A DNA stretch of 37,139 nt from DATFPQ01 sp035264765 (GCA_035264765.1 DATFPQ010000077.1:1-37139); one strand, 5' to 3'; counted from the first letter of the stretch, positions 9,292-17,887 are shown. The notes: generated by a model not told the origin, from the sequence alone. Made by a program: numbers and translations.

Positions 9292-9421
9292 GCCGTCCTC
9301 CTCCTCGTTCGGTCTGTTAACAGGTAGTACGGCCGCGGCCGCGGGGCCGTTCAACGGGACCGTTTGATCGAGCCACTACTGCCTTGCCAGCCGACGGTCA
9401 CGCGGCCAGGCTGTCGAGGCG
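9292..9421. promoter_or_regulatory. Divergent control region with palindromes
   Basis: This 130-bp region between two divergent genes holds a perfect 10-bp palindrome CTGTTAACAG (9314-9323). It also holds an imperfect inverted repeat TCAACGG-GA-CCGTTTGA (9351-9367). These are candidate operators for a dimeric regulator controlling one or both genes. No regulator gene lies next to them and I see no convincing -35/-10 pair. Confidence 0.35.
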
Positions 9422-11035
9422 ATGATCGAGGACGGTTGCGACGTGCTGGTCGTGGGCGCCGGACCCACGGGCCTGGTGCTGGCTGCGCAGCTACGGGCAT
9501 CGGGTGTCCGTGTGCGGGTGGTGGACCGGGCGCTCGACCGAGTGCGGGAGTCCCGCGCTCTCGCGGTGCAGCCGCGGACGCTGGAGGTCCTCCGGCCGTT
9601 CGGTGTGGCCGACCGCCTCGTCGCCCATGGGAACCCCGCCGTCGAGCTGCTCCTGCACCTCGGCCGGCGGGTCAGCCACGTGCGGCTGTTCGACATCGGG
9701 CTGCGCGACACGGCTTTCCCGTTCCTGCTGTTCGTGTCACAGGCCGAGACCGAGGCCCAGCTCGGGCACCACCTCGCGGCACGGGGCGTGAGCGTGGAAC
9801 GCGGGGCCGAGCTGCTGTCGGCGTGTCAACGGGGGGACGGCGTCCTGGCCACGGTGCGGCACCTCGACGGCACGGTCGAGCGCCTCCGCGCCCGCTACGT
9901 CGTGGGCTGCGACGGGGCGCACAGCACCGTCCGCGCGCAGGCTGGCATCGGGTTCCGGGGCGAGATGTACCCCCAGACCTTCCTGCTGGCCGACCTGGAC
10001 GCCGACGGGCTGGCCAAGGGGTCGGTGCACTCCTTCCTCGGCGCTAGCGGGCCGCTCTTCTTCTTCCCGCTTGGTCGGCCGGCACCGTGGCGGATGCTCA
10101 CCATGCGGTCCGGCTTAGACCAGGCGGGCCGGCCGGTGAGCCTCGCCGAGCTGCGGGCGCAGTGCGACCTGGCGACCGGCGGGCTGGTCCGGCTCCGGGA
10201 CCCGGTGTGGGCCACGGCGTTCTCCGTGCACCACCGGCACGCGACCGCCTACCGGTCTGGGCGGCTGTTCCTGGCGGGCGACGCCGCCCACATCCACAGC
10301 CCCGCGGGCGCGCAGGGCATGAACACCGGGATCCAGGACGCCGTGAATTTGGGCTGGAAGCTGGCTCTGGTGTGCCGCGGCCGGGCGCCGGAGGGGCTGC
10401 TGGACAGCTACGACGCCGAGCGCCGGCCGGTCGGCGCGTTCGTCCTCCGGTTCACGGACCGGGCGTTCACCGCGGTGACCTCCACGAACCCTCTGGTCCG
10501 CACCGTGCGGACGGACCTGGCACCACGCGTCGTACCACTGCTGGTCCGCCCGCGGTGGACACGGGCCATGGTGTTCCGCACCGTCTCACAGCTGGGGATC
10601 CGGTACCGGCACAGCCCTGCAGTCACGCGACAATGGTTGCCGGTACGGGGTCCACGCGCCGGGGACCGGGTGCCGGACGTCTTGGTCCGCGACGGGGCCG
10701 GGTCTGCCCGCTGGCTGCTGCGGGAGGTGACGGGCACCGGCTTCACCCTGCTGCTCTGCGGTCCGGCGTCCGGTTGGGACGAGCTCGCGGTAGCCCGGCT
10801 CTCGCGGCGCTACGGCGACGTGCTGAGTGTCCGCCGCCTCGAGGCAAGCCCGGGTCCCGGCGGTTGGGACGCGCTCGTCGACCGCGATGGCAGGGCGCTG
10901 CGCCGGCTGCGGGTCCGCGACAGCAGCAGCCTCGTCGTGCGGCCGGACGGCCACATCGGCCATCGGACCGACGGCCCGGACCTGACGGGCGCGGCCGCGT
11001 ACCTTGCCCGGTGGGTGCTGCCGGTGAAGCCATAG
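9422..11035 (+). CDS. Class A FAD-dependent aromatic monooxygenase
   Basis: A 537-residue flavoprotein hydroxylase of the PHBH/phenol hydroxylase type. It has the FAD dinucleotide motif VVGAGPTGLVLAAQL (about residues 9-23), the GCDGAHSTVR motif that contacts both FAD and NAD(P)H, and the second FAD motif FLAGDAAHIHSPAGAQGMN. The C-terminal ~130 residues resemble the thioredoxin-like dimerisation domain of this group. It would hydroxylate an aromatic or polyketide-like substrate with NAD(P)H and O2. ATG 9422 has only a weak GAGG upstream. The gene is divergent from the GlcG-like gene and convergent on pabBC. The substrate is unknown; antibiotic inactivation, as by rifampicin monooxygenases, is one possibility. 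Confidence 0.88.
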   Translation: MIEDGCDVLVVGAGPTGLVLAAQLRASGVRVRVVDRALDRVRESRALAVQPRTLEVLRPFGVADRLVAHGNPAVELLLHLGRRVSHVRLFDIGLRDTAFPFLLFVSQAETEAQLGHHLAARGVSVERGAELLSACQRGDGVLATVRHLDGTVERLRARYVVGCDGAHSTVRAQAGIGFRGEMYPQTFLLADLDADGLAKGSVHSFLGASGPLFFFPLGRPAPWRMLTMRSGLDQAGRPVSLAELRAQCDLATGGLVRLRDPVWATAFSVHHRHATAYRSGRLFLAGDAAHIHSPAGAQGMNTGIQDAVNLGWKLALVCRGRAPEGLLDSYDAERRPVGAFVLRFTDRAFTAVTSTNPLVRTVRTDLAPRVVPLLVRPRWTRAMVFRTVSQLGIRYRHSPAVTRQWLPVRGPRAGDRVPDVLVRDGAGSARWLLREVTGTGFTLLLCGPASGWDELAVARLSRRYGDVLSVRRLEASPGPGGWDALVDRDGRALRRLRVRDSSSLVVRPDGHIGHRTDGPDLTGAAAYLARWVLPVKP

Positions 11036-11068
11036 CGACGCCAGCGGGGAGCCCTGCCCGACCGCGGC

Positions 11069-12871
11069 TCAACCGACCGCTGGTTGATGCTCAGCAAGCG
11101 AGGGCTCTAGAAGCGTCGCCGCCCGCCAGCCCCGCAGGCTGCTCACCAGGGCGAGCGACTCGGCCCGGCGCAGGTCGTCCGGCGTCAGCTCGTGCTCATG
11201 CAGCAGACCCTGCTCGACCAGCCGGCCACGTTCGACACCCGGTAGGCACCCGGCCTCGAGCGGTGGGGTCAACCAGACACCGGCCAGGCGGACGGCAAGG
11301 TTGGCGACGGTGCTCTCCGTCACGTGTCCCCGGTCGTTGAGGAGGACCACGTCGTCGGCCTCCGGGTGCCTTGCGGCCCGCTCCGTGTACGTGCGCCGAC
11401 GGGTCGTCTTGTGGTGGAGCCAGCGCCAGCGGGGGTCGACCGGCTGGTCGTCGATCGCGAGGACGACCGGCAGGGTGGCGGGGACCGGCAGCGGCCCGAG
11501 TTCAACCGTCACCGCTCCGGAGCGCCGGACGAGCAGCCGCACGCGCGCCGGGGCGGCGTCCCGGACCGCCTCGCCCACCCGCGCGCGTGCGCCCGCCGGG
11601 TCGAAGGGGAAGCCGAAGTAGTCGGCGGAGCCGGCCAGCCGGTCGAGGTGACGCTCGAGGTTGCGTACGCCCGTACCAGGCAAGAACGCCATGGTCTCCA
11701 GGAGAGCGAAGTCCTCGGGTGGCGTCTCGAGGACGGCCGCCTTCGCGTGCAGCTCCGCCTCCTCCGCGGCCGGCACGGAGCCCCAGGTGATACCGCCCCC
11801 GGTGCCGTAGACGCCGCGGGAGGTCCAGCGGTCGACGACCACCGTCCGGATCGCCACGCTGAACCGGGCCCGGAAGGACGAACCTGGCGGCGCGACCAGC
11901 CCGATGGCCCCGCAGTAGATCCCGCGCGGCCCGTCCTCGAGGTCGCGCAGGATCTCCATGGTCCGCGGCTTCGGCGCGCCGGTCACCGAGCCGCACGGGA
12001 ACAGCGCCCGGAACACGTCGACGAGCCCGGCCCCGGGGCGCAGCGTCGCGGTGACGTCGGAGGTCAGCTGCCAGACGGTCTCGTACCGCTCGGGCACGCA
12101 CAGGGCGGGGACGTCGACCGTGCCGTGCTCGGCGACCCGACTGACGTCGTTGCGCAGCAGGTCCACGACGATCACGTTCTCGGCCCGCTCCTTCGGGCTC
12201 GCCAGCAGAGCACGCAGCCGGGCGCGATCCTCCTGGACGGTTGCACCCCGTGCCGCGGTCCCCTTCATGGGCCGGGTCAGCAGCCGGTCACCCCGCCACT
12301 CGAAGAACAGCTCAGGGCTGGCGCTGGCCACGACGTGCCGACCGGTGTCGAGGTACGCGGCGTACGGCGTCCGCTGGCTCAGCGCGAGGTCGGCGTACAG
12401 CCGCTCGAGGTCGCCGTCGACCCTCGAGTGCAGGCGCGTGGTGAGGTTGCACTGGTACGTGTCCCCGGCCGCGATTCGGGCGCGCACCCGCTCGACGTCG
12501 CGCCGATAGCCCTCCGGGGTCCATCCCGGCTGCCACGGCCCGGCCCTATAGGCGTGCGCAGGGTCCTCGGCCGGCTCGACGGGCGGCACGGGGACCGGCT
12601 CCTCGCAGAGGCCGAACCACACCAGCGGCGTGCCGTCGCGAACTTCGTGCACGGCGAGCCCCGGGTCGAGACCACGTGCCGCCTCGTACGCGACGAAGCC
12701 GAGCGCCCAGCACCCCGCCCGGGTCGCACGGTCGACCTCGGCCAGCACCGGGACCACCTCGTCGGCACGGTGGGCCACCAGCACGCGGGACGGCGACGGG
12801 CACCGCACGGCCCGCCCGGCGACCAGGTCGTCCAGGCGGCCCCACGTCCTGGCGTCCGGCCGTCCGATCAC
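11069..12871 (-). CDS. pabBC: Fused aminodeoxychorismate synthase I / aminodeoxychorismate lyase
   Basis: A 600-residue fusion for p-aminobenzoate synthesis, feeding folate. Residues about 1-385 form a chorismate-binding enzyme. PMKGT (Lys203) carries the active-site lysine that distinguishes aminodeoxychorismate synthase from anthranilate synthase, and FPCGSVTGAPKPRTMEI is the conserved chorismate-binding block. Residues about 388-600 form a class IV PLP enzyme of the PabC type, with its likely PLP lysine Lys488 in HHKTTRRRTY. The fusion channels aminodeoxychorismate to p-aminobenzoate. The glutamine amidotransferase PabA is not in the window. The GTG start at 12871 has a short GAGG nearby. 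It diverges from the GGDEF-EAL gene with 41 bp between starts. Confidence 0.93.
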   Translation of the reverse strand: MIGRPDARTWGRLDDLVAGRAVRCPSPSRVLVAHRADEVVPVLAEVDRATRAGCWALGFVAYEAARGLDPGLAVHEVRDGTPLVWFGLCEEPVPVPPVEPAEDPAHAYRAGPWQPGWTPEGYRRDVERVRARIAAGDTYQCNLTTRLHSRVDGDLERLYADLALSQRTPYAAYLDTGRHVVASASPELFFEWRGDRLLTRPMKGTAARGATVQEDRARLRALLASPKERAENVIVVDLLRNDVSRVAEHGTVDVPALCVPERYETVWQLTSDVTATLRPGAGLVDVFRALFPCGSVTGAPKPRTMEILRDLEDGPRGIYCGAIGLVAPPGSSFRARFSVAIRTVVVDRWTSRGVYGTGGGITWGSVPAAEEAELHAKAAVLETPPEDFALLETMAFLPGTGVRNLERHLDRLAGSADYFGFPFDPAGARARVGEAVRDAAPARVRLLVRRSGAVTVELGPLPVPATLPVVLAIDDQPVDPRWRWLHHKTTRRRTYTERAARHPEADDVVLLNDRGHVTESTVANLAVRLAGVWLTPPLEAGCLPGVERGRLVEQGLLHEHELTPDDLRRAESLALVSSLRGWRAATLLEPSLAEHQPAVG

Positions 12872-12900
12872 GACCTCATCCTGCTACGTCGCCGGCTGCA

Positions 12901-12906
12901 TAGACT
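12901..12906 (+). promoter_or_regulatory. Candidate -10 box of a leaderless promoter
   Basis: TAGACT fits the actinobacterial -10 pattern TAnnnT and ends 6 bp before the GTG at 12913. Transcription would then start at the start codon itself. No Shine-Dalgarno sequence is visible, which agrees with a leaderless message. No clear -35 is seen. Confidence 0.45.
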
Positions 12907-12912
12907 TCAGGC

Positions 12913-15201
12913 GTGCGCGCGTCGACCGCTGCGCGACCCGGGGGCTCCAGGCGCGGCCGGCTCGGCCGTCTCGCTCGCGGTGTCCAGGTGCTGTTGGTGT
13001 GCGAGCTGGTGGTATTCACGGTCAGCACGCTGCCGGGGGTGCGCGAGCGGCGGGGCTTCGACACGCTGCTCGACGGCTGGCTGCAGTGTTGCGGGTACGT
13101 CACCGCGGCCGTGCTCGTCGTGCTCGTGCTCTGGACGGTGGAGTCCCGGGCCGACCGCACGCTCTGGCTGTGCGTCGCCGCCGCTCTTCTCGCGCGAGCG
13201 CTGGGCTTCGTGACGTTCGTGACGATGGTCCGCGCGCGCCAGCCGGTTCCCGTGCCGTCTGTCGCCGACGTCGCCTGGCTGGCGACCTACGTTCCCCTCG
13301 TCGTGGCCCTCGCCGGACTGGCCCGCGTCAGCTTCACGGGGCTGTCCACGAGCCTGCTGCTCGACGGGGTCGTCGGCATGCTCGCCACCGGAGGCCTCGC
13401 CATCGCACTGGTGTGGCCGAGCATGGCGGACGCTGTCGCGTCGGGGGTTCCCTCCGCAGCGCTGATGACGGACCTCGCCTACCCGGTGCTGGACGTGACG
13501 CTGCTGCTCACGATCGTCTGGGTCCTGCTGGCGTTCTCCTGGCGGCCGCCGCCGGCGGTGTGGGCGCTCGGACTTGGCACGGCCGGCTTCGCTGTGACCG
13601 ACGGCATCTTCCTGTACCAGTCGGCGAACGAGACGTTCCGGCCCGGCACGCTGCTGTCGGCGTTGTCCCTTGCCGCGACGACGGTGATCGCCCTCGCCGC
13701 CTGGGTGCCGGACGAGCGTCGGGAGGCGTCCCGTCGTCAGGACCTGCCGGGCATCCTGGCCCCGGCCTGCTTCGGGCTGGCCTGCCTGGCGCTGCTCGTG
13801 TACGCGAGCACGCACCCGGTGCCGCTCCTCAGCGTGGCGTTGACCGCTGCCGGTGCCGCGGTGGCCGTCGGAAGGACGGCGTTGTCGTTCCACGCCCTGC
13901 GCGCCCTCGCCCAGCACCGGCGGGAGGCCCGCACCGATGAGCTGACCGGCCTCGCCAACCGCCGTGCCTTCAACGAGACGCTGGCCGCGGCGCTCCGCGA
14001 CCGCCCCGACGGGGACCGGCTGGCGCTGCTCGTCCTGGACCTCGACGACTTCAAGGCCGTCAACGACACGCTGGGGCACCACGTCGGGGACGAGCTGCTG
14101 TCCCTCCTCGCGCCTCGCCTGCAGCAGGTCCTGCGCCGCGGCGACTCGGTCGCGCGGATCGGCGGGGACGAGTTCGCCATCGTGCTCCACGACGCCGACC
14201 GGGACCGGGCCGCCCACGTGGCCACCAGACTGAGGGCCAGCCTGCGCCGCCCGTTCCCGCTCGCCGCCCGGCTGGTCGAGGCCTCGGCCAGCGTGGGCAT
14301 CGCACTGTTCCCCGACGACGGCAGGGAGCCCGTCCCGCTGCTCCAGCGGGCCGACCTGGCGATGTATGACGCGAAGCTCACGCGGTCCGGCCACAGCGTC
14401 TTCCGGCCCGAGCACCAGCGCTCGAACCAGGCGCGGCTGGAGTCGGCGAACCGGCTCCGTCGCGCCGTGGATTCCGAGCTCGAGCTGCACTACCAGCCGC
14501 AGGTGTCGCTGCTGACCGGTGCGGTCGTCGCCGTGGAGGCGCTGGTGCGGTGGCGGCACCCCGAGGAGGGGCTGGTTGGGCCGGACGACTTCCTGCCGCA
14601 GGTCGAGAGCGCCGGGCTGATGAGCCGACTGACCGGCGCCGTGCTGGCGAGTGCCGTCCGACAGTGTGCCGCCTGGCGGGCCGAGGGAAGAGTGGTCCGC
14701 GTGGCGGTGAACCTCTCGGTCACCGACCTGCTCGACGTGGAGCTCCCGGCCCGGGTGGCACGGCTGCTGCACCGCTTCCGGCTTCCGGGCGAGGCGCTCG
14801 AGCTGGAGCTGACCGAGGACCTCTTCATGGCGGACCCCGTCCGTGCCCGCTCGGGCATCGAGCGGCTGCTTCGGTCCGGCGTCCGGCTGCAGGTGGACGA
14901 CTACGGCACCGGCTACTCCTCGCTGGGTTACCTGCGGGACCTGAGCGAGATCTCCGGGCTCAAGCTGGACCGCTCGTTCGTCACCAGGCTCGACGTCGAC
15001 CCGCGCTCGCAAGCCATCGTCGAGTCGACCGTCGGCCTGGCCCGCTCACTGGGACTGACCGTGGTGGCGGAGGGCGTGGAGACCGAACCGGTGCGAGACC
15101 GGCTCGCCGCGCTCGGCTGCGAGCTGGCCCAGGGACTGCTGTTCTCGGCACCGGTGCCTGCGGAGCGGCTGCCGTTCGGTCTGTGGGCGACCCCGCGCTG
15201 A
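12913..15201 (+). CDS. Membrane GGDEF-EAL cyclic-di-GMP enzyme
   Basis: A 762-residue protein. Residues about 20-330 contain roughly eight to nine hydrophobic helices and form a membrane sensor of unknown ligand. A GGDEF domain follows (about 338-500) with an intact GGDEF signature at 417-421, so diguanylate cyclase activity is plausible. The EAL domain (about 515-755) has EAL at 542-544 and the other catalytic landmarks: NLSVTDLL, ELTEDLF, VDDYGTGYSS, KLDRSFV and AEGVET. Phosphodiesterase activity is therefore also plausible. Both halves look active, so the net direction is not predictable. The GTG start appears leaderless. It is monocistronic, with convergent bfr downstream. Confidence 0.93.
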   Translation: MRASTAARPGGSRRGRLGRLARGVQVLLVCELVVFTVSTLPGVRERRGFDTLLDGWLQCCGYVTAAVLVVLVLWTVESRADRTLWLCVAAALLARALGFVTFVTMVRARQPVPVPSVADVAWLATYVPLVVALAGLARVSFTGLSTSLLLDGVVGMLATGGLAIALVWPSMADAVASGVPSAALMTDLAYPVLDVTLLLTIVWVLLAFSWRPPPAVWALGLGTAGFAVTDGIFLYQSANETFRPGTLLSALSLAATTVIALAAWVPDERREASRRQDLPGILAPACFGLACLALLVYASTHPVPLLSVALTAAGAAVAVGRTALSFHALRALAQHRREARTDELTGLANRRAFNETLAAALRDRPDGDRLALLVLDLDDFKAVNDTLGHHVGDELLSLLAPRLQQVLRRGDSVARIGGDEFAIVLHDADRDRAAHVATRLRASLRRPFPLAARLVEASASVGIALFPDDGREPVPLLQRADLAMYDAKLTRSGHSVFRPEHQRSNQARLESANRLRRAVDSELELHYQPQVSLLTGAVVAVEALVRWRHPEEGLVGPDDFLPQVESAGLMSRLTGAVLASAVRQCAAWRAEGRVVRVAVNLSVTDLLDVELPARVARLLHRFRLPGEALELELTEDLFMADPVRARSGIERLLRSGVRLQVDDYGTGYSSLGYLRDLSEISGLKLDRSFVTRLDVDPRSQAIVESTVGLARSLGLTVVAEGVETEPVRDRLAALGCELAQGLLFSAPVPAERLPFGLWATPR

Positions 15202-15242
15202 CGAGTGCCGACCTGCGCCCGGCTGAGGGCGTCGGCTGAGCT

Positions 15243-15271
15243 GCGCGGGGCATCCCCGACGACCCCGGCGC
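15243..15271. terminator. Weak bidirectional hairpin
   Basis: Between the convergent GGDEF-EAL and bfr genes, GCGCGGGG (15243-15250) can pair with CCCCGGCGC (15263-15271) with one bulge. It is the only plausible terminator in the 79-bp gap. Confidence 0.35.
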
Positions 15272-15280
15272 ACCTGGGTG

Positions 15281-15769
15281 TTACTCGGGGCCTTGGCCCG
15301 CCGGGACCTGCTGGGCGAGGTACTGCACCGCGCCGACCCGCTCGATGGCGCTGAGCTGGGCCTCGAACCAGTCCGCGTGGCGCTCCTCGTCGCGCACCAT
15401 CTCCTCGAAGACGGCGGCGGTGCCGTGATCGCCGAGGGAGTGGCACTCCTGGGCCGAGGCGTTGAACTGGGCGACGGCCGCCTGCTCGCTCACCAGTGCG
15501 AGGGAGAGCATCTCCTCGGCGGTCTCCCCGATGGTGATGGCGCCCAGGCGCTGCAGGTTCGGGTGGCCGTCGAACAGCAGGATGCGCTGGATCAGCGCGT
15601 CGGCGTCCCGCATCTCGTCGATGGACAGGTCGTAGAAAACTTTGCCGAGCCGGCCGAGCCCCCAGCTGTCCAGCATCCGTGCGTGCAGGAAGTAGGTGTT
15701 CGTGACGGTGAGCTCGAAGGTCAAGGCGTCGTTCAGCAGCTCGACCACGCGCGGGCTAAGCGGTCGCAC
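15281..15769 (-). CDS. bfr: Bacterioferritin, atypical ferroxidase residue
   Basis: A 162-residue bacterioferritin aligning end to end with the E. coli protein. It includes YFLHARM, GLGRLGKV, PNLQRLGAITIGE and the DEERHADW block. The haem-ligand Met is kept (Met53 of IDEMR). Five ferroxidase ligands are present by alignment: Glu19, Glu52, Glu95, Glu128 and His131. The position of E. coli His54 is Asp55 here (sequence DEMRDADAL). The GTG start at 15769 lies inside the end of bfd (14-bp overlap) and has a perfect AAGGAGG at 15776-15782, six bases upstream, so the two genes are co-transcribed. It would store iron as a 24-mer shell; the Asp change could alter iron oxidation kinetics. Confidence 0.92.
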   Translation of the reverse strand: MRPLSPRVVELLNDALTFELTVTNTYFLHARMLDSWGLGRLGKVFYDLSIDEMRDADALIQRILLFDGHPNLQRLGAITIGETAEEMLSLALVSEQAAVAQFNASAQECHSLGDHGTAAVFEEMVRDEERHADWFEAQLSAIERVGAVQYLAQQVPAGQGPE

Positions 15770-15962
15770 GGGCCACCTCCTTCATGGGCGTGCCGGCGAG
15801 GGGACAATACTGACACGCCAGCTCGCGGAGGGTGGGCACGCAGCCGCCGCAGCGGCGACCGGCCGACGTGGCACGGCAGATCTCCGCGACGTTCCGGGCG
15901 CCCGCGGAGATGCTTTCGACCACGTCACGGTCCGTGACGACGGCACAGTGGCAGACCAGCAC
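15756..15962 (-). CDS. bfd: Bacterioferritin-associated [2Fe-2S] ferredoxin
   Basis: A 68-residue BFD-like protein with the cluster ligands CHC (Cys4, Cys6) and CGGC about 32 residues later, followed by a short C-terminal extension containing one more cysteine pair region (CQYC). In other bacteria Bfd reduces bacterioferritin to release stored iron. The GTG start at 15962 is fixed by the need to keep CHC, and there is no Shine-Dalgarno sequence. An IdeR-type box starts only 2 bp upstream. The gene overlaps bfr by 14 bp. Confidence 0.9.
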   Translation of the reverse strand: MLVCHCAVVTDRDVVESISAGARNVAEICRATSAGRRCGGCVPTLRELACQYCPLAGTPMKEVARATA

Positions 15963-15964
15963 GC

Positions 15965-15983
15965 AGGTAAGGCTAACCTACCT
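15965..15983 (-). promoter_or_regulatory. IdeR/DtxR-type iron box covering a leaderless -10
   Basis: Read leftward, this site gives AGGTAGGTTAGCCTTACCT, matching about 15 of the 19 positions of the IdeR/DtxR consensus when aligned on TTAGGTTAGCCTAACCTAA. It ends 2 bp before the bfd start codon. Inside it, TAGCCT (15970-15975) fits a -10 box that would start transcription at the GTG. An iron-loaded regulator bound here would block bfd-bfr transcription. Confidence 0.75.
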
Positions 15984-15990
15984 TCGGCGG

Positions 15991-16031
15991 GAAGCGGGAC
16001 CCTGCCCACGCCGGGCCGGGGGGCCCGCTTC
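15991..16031 (-). terminator. Possible terminator of the first multicopper oxidase
   Basis: GAAGCGGG (15991-15998) is complementary to CCCGCTTC (16024-16031), starting 6 bp after the oxidase stop. The loop is long (25 nt) but GC-rich and can fold further. Confidence 0.45.
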
Positions 16032-16036
16032 GCCGC

Positions 16037-17668
16037 TCACGCCCGCAGCTCCCACTGCACCATCATGCTGGGCTTCATCCCGCTCCGGTGCGCCGCCGGC
16101 TGGGCGCCGGCCGCCGCCGAACCCCGGACGTCGAACTCCGTCATCATGTCGTGGTCCTCGTGGATGGTGTTGTGGCAGTGCATGACGTACTTGCCGAGCA
16201 CCGGCTTGTTCGGGTCCACCTGGACCGCCGGGCGGAAGTTCATCAGGACCTCGACCGTCTCGTTGGCGCCCACGTACGCGACGTCCTTCAGGCCGGCCTC
16301 GTACGTCTTCGGTCGCCCGCCGTTGCGCCGCAGGATGTGGAAGTCGACGAGGTGGACGTGGATTGGGTGGAACCACCCGCCCGAGTTGTTCTGGAAGACC
16401 CACTTCTCCGTGGTGTTCACCTGTGGCGTGGCCACGACCCGCTCATCCCAGGGGGCGCCGTTGATGACCCACTCACCGCCGCTGCGCTCGAACCTGAAGT
16501 TGCGGGTGCGGACCGCGGTCGACTCCGCCGGCAGCTTCAGCTCTGCGAGCTGCGACGGGATGCTGAACTTCGGGCCGTACTCGGTGCCCACTACGAACTG
16601 CATGACGTCACGCATCTGCTCGTCGCCGGCGGTGTTGAGCAGCGTGACCTTGGTCCCCGGGGTCAGCTTGGAGAAGTCGATGACCACCTCGTACCGCTCG
16701 GCCATGCCGTGCCGGAGCGTCGTCGTCTGCACCGGGTACTGCATCAGCCCGGCATCGGTGCCGATGACCGTCATGGGCATGTTGTTGCTCAGCTTGAAGT
16801 CGAACCCGCGCGAGGCGGAGCCGACGAGGATCCGGAACCGGTACATCGCCCGGTTCACCTGCATCCTTGGCCAAGGGACCCCGTTGACGAGCACGACGTT
16901 CCCCCAGAGGCTGTCGTGGCCGTCGTCGTCGAAGTACAGCTTGCCCTGGGGCGTGAACTGCATGTCGCTGACCAGTAACGGAATGTCGTAGTCGCCGGAC
17001 GGCAAGTTAGACAGGCCGAACTGCGTCGCTTCGGCTGCGGCCGGGCTCTGCAGGAAGAAGCCGGCGAGGCCCCGGTACACGTGGTCGGCCGTCTGGTGCA
17101 TCGCGTGGTCGTGGTACCACAGCGTTCGGGCCGACTGGTCGTTCGGGTACAGGTACGTCTTGGTGTAACCGACCTGCGTGAGGTCGTCGGGGTGCCCGTC
17201 GTAGAAGGGCTGGCTCGGTGAACCGTGCAGGTGGGTCGAGTACGGGTGGCCCGGAGGCAGGGAGTTCTTGTTCACGACGACGCTGCGCCGCCCGTTGCGC
17301 GTCTGCTTGATGGTCGGCCCGGGGAAGGTCCCGTTGAACGTGTAGAGCGGCGTCTTCGGGTACGGCGCCGGAAGCACCTGCGCCAGGGCGGGCTTCTGCT
17401 CCAGGTAGTAGTAGTCGACGCCGTTCTTGTTCACCGGCTGGAGTACCGGCGGGATGGCGAGCGGACGGTCGAAGCGTTTGATGTTCGGGGGATCGGTCGG
17501 TGCATCGCCGTCGATCCCCGACGTCCCCTGCAGGCTCACGCCTTCGGGCGTGCCGTTCAGCCGGCCCAGCAGCGGGGTGGCTGCCAGCGCGCCGCCACCG
17601 GCGAGGCCCATCCGGAGGAGGTCGCGTCGTGCGAACCGTCGTGAGGCGTTCGGGTCGGTCGTAGTCAT
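16037..17668 (-). CDS. Tat-exported multicopper oxidase, copy 1
   Basis: A 543-residue multicopper oxidase of the CotA/bilirubin-oxidase-like group. The N-terminus holds a twin-arginine signal (RRFARRDLLRMGLAGGGALA), so it is exported folded. All four copper motifs are present: HLH (146-148), HDH (186-188), HPIHVH (434-439) and HCHNTIHEDHDMM (497-509), the last with the type-1 Cys and axial Met. It should oxidise a phenolic, metal or other one-electron donor and reduce O2 to water. ATG 17668 has GAGGAG upstream. It is paralogous to the next gene upstream along most of its length, and the upstream DNA is related too. Proximity to bfd-bfr allows a ferroxidase or cuproxidase role, but that is inference. 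Confidence 0.93.
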   Translation of the reverse strand: MTTTDPNASRRFARRDLLRMGLAGGGALAATPLLGRLNGTPEGVSLQGTSGIDGDAPTDPPNIKRFDRPLAIPPVLQPVNKNGVDYYYLEQKPALAQVLPAPYPKTPLYTFNGTFPGPTIKQTRNGRRSVVVNKNSLPPGHPYSTHLHGSPSQPFYDGHPDDLTQVGYTKTYLYPNDQSARTLWYHDHAMHQTADHVYRGLAGFFLQSPAAAEATQFGLSNLPSGDYDIPLLVSDMQFTPQGKLYFDDDGHDSLWGNVVLVNGVPWPRMQVNRAMYRFRILVGSASRGFDFKLSNNMPMTVIGTDAGLMQYPVQTTTLRHGMAERYEVVIDFSKLTPGTKVTLLNTAGDEQMRDVMQFVVGTEYGPKFSIPSQLAELKLPAESTAVRTRNFRFERSGGEWVINGAPWDERVVATPQVNTTEKWVFQNNSGGWFHPIHVHLVDFHILRRNGGRPKTYEAGLKDVAYVGANETVEVLMNFRPAVQVDPNKPVLGKYVMHCHNTIHEDHDMMTEFDVRGSAAAGAQPAAHRSGMKPSMMVQWELRA

Positions 17669-17887
17669 GGTCTTACTCCTCAGTCGCTTGTAGGGCGACG
17701 AGTGATCCGCCCACTACGACAATGGTCGTAAGACCATCGGACTACCGGAGCCGGAAAAGGTGCCGAGGATCGGTCAGTCCTGAGCGGTTCGACTGACGCG
17801 AGGCGGCAGGTACCTGCCACTGCGGCGTCGGCCCCTGACGTGAGGCGCGCGCGTTTCCGCAAGCCGCGGGCCATGCTCAGGCATGAG
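17669..17887 (-). promoter_or_regulatory. Control region of oxidase copy 1
   Basis: This region is alignable with 19586-19752 upstream of copy 2. Shared elements, in order from the start codon, are: a CCTACAAGCG block (reading leftward), CGTAGTGG, an inverted repeat ATGGTC-GTAA-GACCAT (17722-17737), a CGGCAC-TTTTCC block, and a perfect 14-bp palindrome GGCAGGTACCTGCC (17805-17818). Conservation of two palindromes in both copies makes them the best operator candidates. No copper-regulator consensus that I know matches clearly. Confidence 0.6.

Noticed and set aside
12907..15012. A 701-codon leftward open frame
   Set aside because: It is antisense to the clearly conserved GGDEF-EAL gene and its translation is Arg/Gln/Gly-rich without any domain.
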